Source: Episyrphus balteatus
Taxonomy: Eukaryota; Arthropoda; Insecta; Diptera; Syrphidae
Direction of reading: 5' to 3'
Assembly (NCBI RefSeq): GCF_945859705.1
Contig: NC_079135.1
Coordinates: forward strand, 110,758,288 to 110,822,287
Length of the DNA: 64,000 bases
The notes beneath the pieces were generated by a model, which was not told the origin of the DNA, ran no database searches, and was given only the letters and a program-made list of their open reading frames with translations. The stretch's first letter is position 1, and the number at the start of each line of letters is the position of its first letter. Positions 59,141 through 64,000 of the stretch are shown piece after piece. A program made the position numbers and the translations under genes.

Positions 59141-60500
59141 TATAACCACCTTTATTCAAATAGCAGTTATGCAAAATCAAAATCACGTTTCGTGACGTAT
59201 TCAGCCGAAAAATTAATTTTGAAGCAGTGTTTGACACAATATCTTCTTGAGTGTTTGCAGCAAAAGCTATGCTACAGTCTGCTTAGTCATTCATCAGATT
59301 GATGAGCTTCTTGCATTTTTCAAGGTTTTTTGCACTATTAAAATACTGAAGATATGTTGAGGGTAACGACTTAAAAATAGTTTATGCAAAAAATTAAAGC
59401 TCTCACCACCCTTGAAACCTAAACGAAAGAACTGATCTGCGAACTTGAAAAAAGTTTTTTTTTTAAACGATTAATTTACCATTATTTTTGATTTTTAATT
59501 TTGTCTTCCATGTTTGAAATAAACAATACAAATTAACCAGGCTATCAAGACAAAAATATTTTATAGGGAACCGTATTTCGAAATAACACGGGCCTCGAGA
59601 CCAATCATTGTAATATGGCCTGTCGAAAATTGTTGAAAGAGATCGACAACAGAAAAAAAAGTAATGCATTTAAAATAATAAAGCTGCTATAAATTCCTCA
59701 GACTGGCACATAAAAAGCTTAAGATTTAAACATGAAATTCTAAATTCTTGTTTCAAACTTTAAAAATAGTTTTTTTTTTCTGGGCAAACAGGAGTACGGG
59801 AAATCGTCAACTAGAGTTTGAAAATTGATTTCTTAAATAGTTAATTTAAAAATTGTCAAGTAAAAAATCGATATTTAATCGATATAAAATTCAAAATTAA
59901 TATTTGAATCTAGTGCATTATTATATCTCAATTCTTTTCCTGCTACATTATGTTAATTCAAATGATAACTTGGCTCTCTTTTTGACAGTTATGATTTTGT
60001 CCACAAATTTATTGCAGAACATCCATTAAAACTAATTCACAAACTGTTATTTTTTTTTATGTGATTGGTAATGAAAAAAAAATGCACGATTGGGTTGCAC
60101 AAACCTGCTATTATGGAATATTACCTAAAGCTTTTCCTGCAATTATGGAAACGATTTTATTAATGCTCATTTATTTTCTGAAATCATGAAAATAAATGTA
60201 TTTATAGTTGAAGCCATCTGTTTTTTTTTTATGTTATTATAATTGTTACAAAAATTTATAACTTTACTACGTTTTTGGAATTAAGAGGCACGGCCATTTT
60301 CTCTTGCAACTTATCCAAAAATAAATATTTTTTCAGATTTTACCTGATGCAGGTTTTCGAAGTATCATAAAATGTATGAGGTTTTTTTTTAGGGACCAAA
60401 AATAACAGTGCCTAGGATATAACCAAAATTGGAAGTCTAACGCTTTTGATTAAACTGTGTAATATCGCCATCGCAAATGAAGTCATTTGGGACATTTTTT
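59141..60500. other. AT-rich non-coding DNA
   Basis: Apart from the unassigned - strand frame next to the mariner fragment (to about 59420), the region is AT-rich with T runs and no recognised gene or repeat. Confidence 0.45.
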
Positions 60501-60704
60501 TTTTAACCGATTGGGCTGAAATTTTGTGTGGAGCTTAAATTTTTAAAGAAATGGCATTAGTTTGAAAAAATTATTTCATTCCAAAAACAAAATTCGTTGA
60601 AAAAAAGACCATAAAATCGTTAAATTTTAATATTTCAAAAAAATACTTCACTAGAGAATAGTATTTTTAAGCTCCACACAAAATTTCAGCCCAATCGGTT
60701 AAAA
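60501..60704. repeat. Perfect inverted repeat with 39-bp arms
   Basis: Arms 60501-60539 and 60666-60704 are exact reverse complements over the positions I checked, including AACCGATTGGGCTGAAATTT and GTGTGGAGCTTAAA. The loop is 126 bp and AT-rich. Perfect arms suggest youth, gene conversion, or constraint. Confidence 0.9.
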
Positions 60705-63569
60705 ACTGTAGGAGTTAGTTGGTCGCCCGATGGGAGCACAGGATTTTACTATCATCCTGAACTACACCGCCATTTAAAAAATTTCACATCATTAAAAAAT
60801 TTAACATAAGCCTATTCTGTTATTTATTAATATACTTAATTAAACTAAACAAACACCAAAAGAAAATAATATTTCTTCTTTGTTTTATACGCTGATGAAA
60901 ATGACGCTCGATTTCATGGTTTACAAGGTGTTATTACCCCTTAATCGTTATTGCCAAATTTTGCCACTTAACCAATGCTTATGCAACATAATTCTGATCT
61001 CAAAATATTTAATTTATGATCGCTATTTTTTACTGAACTTGGTCTAAAAGTATTTAACTTGTTGAACTAAATAGCAACCAATCCAATACTTAACCTTAAT
61101 ACCCCGACTAAACACAAAACTTTTAGTCGCAGTGTGGTGATTATATGATGAAAACCAACCAGAAAAATGTCTGCTATTAAAAACAATACACAGTGACTGC
61201 AGTAGTTGTCCAGTACAGTATAGAATTCCGTTACCACTATGTAAGAAGAATTTACTTGCAAAAATATCCCAGGAATGTTCTCTCTCAAAAGTGTCGACTG
61301 GTTTGCAGTTCCGAGGGAATGTATGTTAGAGTAAATGTGAAAATTTGAACACACTGCTATTTCAAATTTTTAGAAACTCAAACTGGCACTCTTCATTTGT
61401 TCATTTCATCTGCAAAAAAGGAATTCCTTTTGTTTTTTTGTGTATATTTTTTTTTTGTGTCCACTTTTAGTATTGTCCACTCAAAGAACTACACCAACGA
61501 CTGGGAAGTTGAATTTTTTTCCTCGTGACATTTTTCCTCCGTTTTGTGTCCTCGTTGAGACAGAAAAAAAAATAAAAAAAAAAAAATTGTTGACAATAGG
61601 GAGTTGGTTTTTAGGAATTGGTATCACTCCCTGCAACTGCATCAACAGTAGCTACAAATAGCAACTCAAAGCTTGGCAATTGGTATTTTAATTTAATAGA
61701 CTGCCCTTTCTAGGTTTCAGTATCAAAAGTCAGGAGATGTCGGGGTTAGGGCGCACACACAGACGACACCTTGTTTTATTATTACATTTGGTATCCTTGA
61801 ATGGTCGTCGTCGTTAAGTCGCTTCTTCGGCCGATATTTACGGCAAAAGCTGACATGATGTTGTGTCCTTTTGCTTCTTTATTTTCTCCACTGGACCGAG
61901 GATTCTTTAACCTTTTTTTTTATTCGTATTTGTTTATTCATCTCTTCATCCCCTGCCTTGTCAACCCCGAGACACAATGGCAAAGGTTAGGTACTTGGCC
62001 TTTTGTTTTCACAAAAGAACAGAGTGAACCGAAGGAAGACTTTGGGATGAAATGAATTTGAATAAATTTTGTCTCTCATGCGAAATTAACTTCTACCGAT
62101 GAGGACAGGAGAAAACGAGAAGAGCCAGCTTCTATCCGGCGATGGAAGGAAAACGACGATGCGATGGTGTATAATTGTAACCCGGGGGAGTTACATAGTC
62201 AGGCTGGTATTTTATTTTTTTTTAAAGCGAGGGTGAATATAATCTACCTACCTTCCGACTTCTCGAAACAAAGAGACAAGGATTTTCCAGGGATAACCAT
62301 GAAACAGGATGTAAACTGGGGGATCAAGGAGACTTTAATGTTATGGTTATCACCTTAATTCGTTTATTCGGCTAATTTTGTGGCAGTTGTCGCGACGATT
62401 TGAACTTATTTTTATTTTTTCCTTTTTTTCTAATGTTTTTTAATAAACAATGTTTCGGTTTTTAATAAGATTTTAGGGGGAAGTTATTTTTATGATGCTG
62501 TTTTTTTTTTTTTTTTTTTTTTGAAGAACGAAAATTAGTAATAATTGTGTTATAATTCTTTTTTGCCGTGGCTTAAATTGATTTTATTGCATTTGTTTTT
62601 TATTGTGCTTTAAGCAGGAAGAAATAAGATAGAATTTTAGAAATGGAGAGAGGGTGAAAAAAAATTTCCTTTGGTTTTGTTATCTGCAAACTGAACTGAA
62701 CTGAAAGGAGAATGGGTGATGCTGCCCCCAAGAATGGAGTTTTTAACAATTTCTGGCAAAAGTACTCATCTTAAGGAAAAAAAAATGATCTTTTTGAGTT
62801 GTTGATAATAAAAGAATAAATGTTATTGTCTGCATTTTTGAATATTACCTGAACAAAAATTGTCGAAAACTGTTTTTTTTGATTTTGTAAGACCTCTCGC
62901 TACATGCAAACTAATGCTTAAACAGGAAGCCTTAAAAAAAAAACAACTTTAGATGGACTCAGAGTAATACCTGCCTGGCAACCAAACAAAATTTTGGAAA
63001 AAAAATGGTCGCCATAAAAAAAAATAAAATACTTACATTCATTTTATTTTTGGAAATAAGCTATATAGTATTTTAGCTTTTCAATTCAGTTTTTGAGTTT
63101 TCAATAAGCGCATTTGTAAGCTTTTACAAATTTTAAACTAAATAGTAACTGTGGCGGATGAGTAATTTTTTTTTTCCTTATATCGCATATTTAAAACATT
63201 TTTCGGTTTTCTGACTCAATTTTGATGTTGTATTCCTCAAAATTAATTTTGTTGGTCGCCAAAAAAAAAACTGGTGAAATACAAATTAAAATAAAACGTG
63301 GGTCGCACGTGCTTACTCTTATGGTAAAAGTTGCTTAGATTATTAAACTTAAATAGTTTTAATCTCCAAACTAAAAAAAAAAAACGTTTTTTTGGGTACT
63401 TCGGACCTTATTCTTTTATATAAGGAAAATTGTTTAAACATATTTAGTAACGGTTTCTATAAGAACTGTTTTCCATCTTTCAATGCCTGTTTAAATCTTT
63501 CTGATGTCTTTTTTACTGCCCGAGATATCTTTAATGGGAAAAAATATTTCTTTTTCAGAAATTTTTGAC
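60705..63569. other. Non-coding DNA
   Basis: 61.4-62.4 kb is less AT-rich and includes GTCGTCGTCG (about 61804-61815) and CGACGATGCGATGG (about 62153-62166), a promoter- or UTR-like texture with no definable exon. T runs occur at about 62502-62522. The frames at 61067-61354 (-) and 61801-62055 (+) have no recognised domain. Confidence 0.4.
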
Positions 63570-63890
63570 CGTTTTCGAGCCCTTTTGACCGTTTTTTATT
63601 TATATCTTTTTCGTTTTGATAGATATATTAATCAAATTAAAAGGGAATATAAATAAAAGCCAGGACTATATTTTTGCAAAATTTCAATCTTTTTCATAGT
63701 CACATTTTTGAGATAACGGTAAAAAGATGGTCTTTTTTTTGACACGTAATATCTTTTTACATAGAGCATTTGTAAATTTGATTTATTTTAATTTTGAAAA
63801 GAGATAATATAACCTTTCATTTCATATATCACACATAACAGTTCATGCTCTACAAGCTAGACAATCTTGAACAATGTCCTTCCGTAATAA
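63570..63890 (+). repeat. Dispersed repeat family B, copy 4 (partial)
   Basis: Contains TTTTGAGATAACGGTAAAAA, GACACGTAATATCTTTT, ATAACCTTTCATTTCATATA, TCACACATAACAGTTCATGC and TCTACAAGCTAGACAATCTT, the left half of the family as seen at 22.9 and 42.7 kb. It breaks off after ATCTTGAACAATG, and the sequence continues into unrelated DNA at the window end. Confidence 0.8.
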
Positions 63891-64000
63891 AAATGGTCAC
63901 CTTAAAAAGAGCGAATTGGTACCTGAAAAAGACGAAAAAAATTGTTTGCGGCGGTTTTCGGCACTTAATTTTAGCATCAAATTAAAGGTAATGATTCAAA
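63891..64000. other. Window end, nothing recognised
   Basis: About 110 bp of unique sequence, slightly GC-richer around TTTGCGGCGGTTTTCGG. Cut by the window edge. Confidence 0.4.

Overview
This window looks like intergenic or intronic DNA from an insect, most likely a fly (Diptera). It is strongly AT-rich, full of A/T homopolymers and short CAA/GTT-type microsatellites, and dominated by decayed transposable elements of insect type. The assignment to an order is by overall character, not by a diagnostic gene. I found no complete protein-coding gene I can defend: open frames are short, mostly uninterrupted by chance or by repeat structure, and none shows a full domain. Two decayed transposon proteins can be read by hand: a non-LTR retrotransposon reverse transcriptase (about 17.16-17.90 kb, + strand) and a mariner-type transposase DNA-binding segment (about 58.95-59.14 kb, - strand).

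Layout. 0-5.5 kb: unique AT-rich DNA with a TTAA-flanked repeat-filled candidate element (1.07-2.68 kb). 5.5-7.45 kb: an AGAAACY minisatellite, a CCGCGG-centred inverted repeat and a nearly identical 612-bp tandem duplication. 7.5-16.4 kb: mostly unique, with moderately GC-richer stretches. 16.4-20.1 kb: a MITE carrying a tRNA-like sequence with A and B boxes, the retrotransposon fossil, a degenerate minisatellite, and a 1.16-kb element with CACTG ends. 20-30.5 kb: unique DNA, dispersed repeats, a 1.74-kb TA-flanked element, and a candidate 5'-UTR/promoter stretch near 29.6-30.43 kb. 31.5-34.5 kb: two foldbacks, the second a near-perfect 1.9-kb inverted repeat. 35.35-42.35 kb: a 7-kb mosaic of a few modules (14-bp minisatellite, GAGCT clusters, a ~471-bp unit) repeatedly inverted and duplicated. 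42.4-45.2 kb: a dispersed repeat split by a 1457-bp TTAA-flanked piggyBac-like insertion. 45-64 kb: mostly unique DNA with further foldbacks, the mariner fossil and another dispersed-repeat copy at the end.

No cellular pathway is encoded here. What the window mainly shows is DNA architecture: hairpin-forming repeats of very different ages. The best candidates for something functional or new are the 1.9-kb near-perfect inverted repeat (a possible long hairpin RNA source), the 7-kb foldback mosaic, and the MITE with a captured or derived tRNA-like pol III promoter. Whether any of these is transcribed or active cannot be told from sequence alone.
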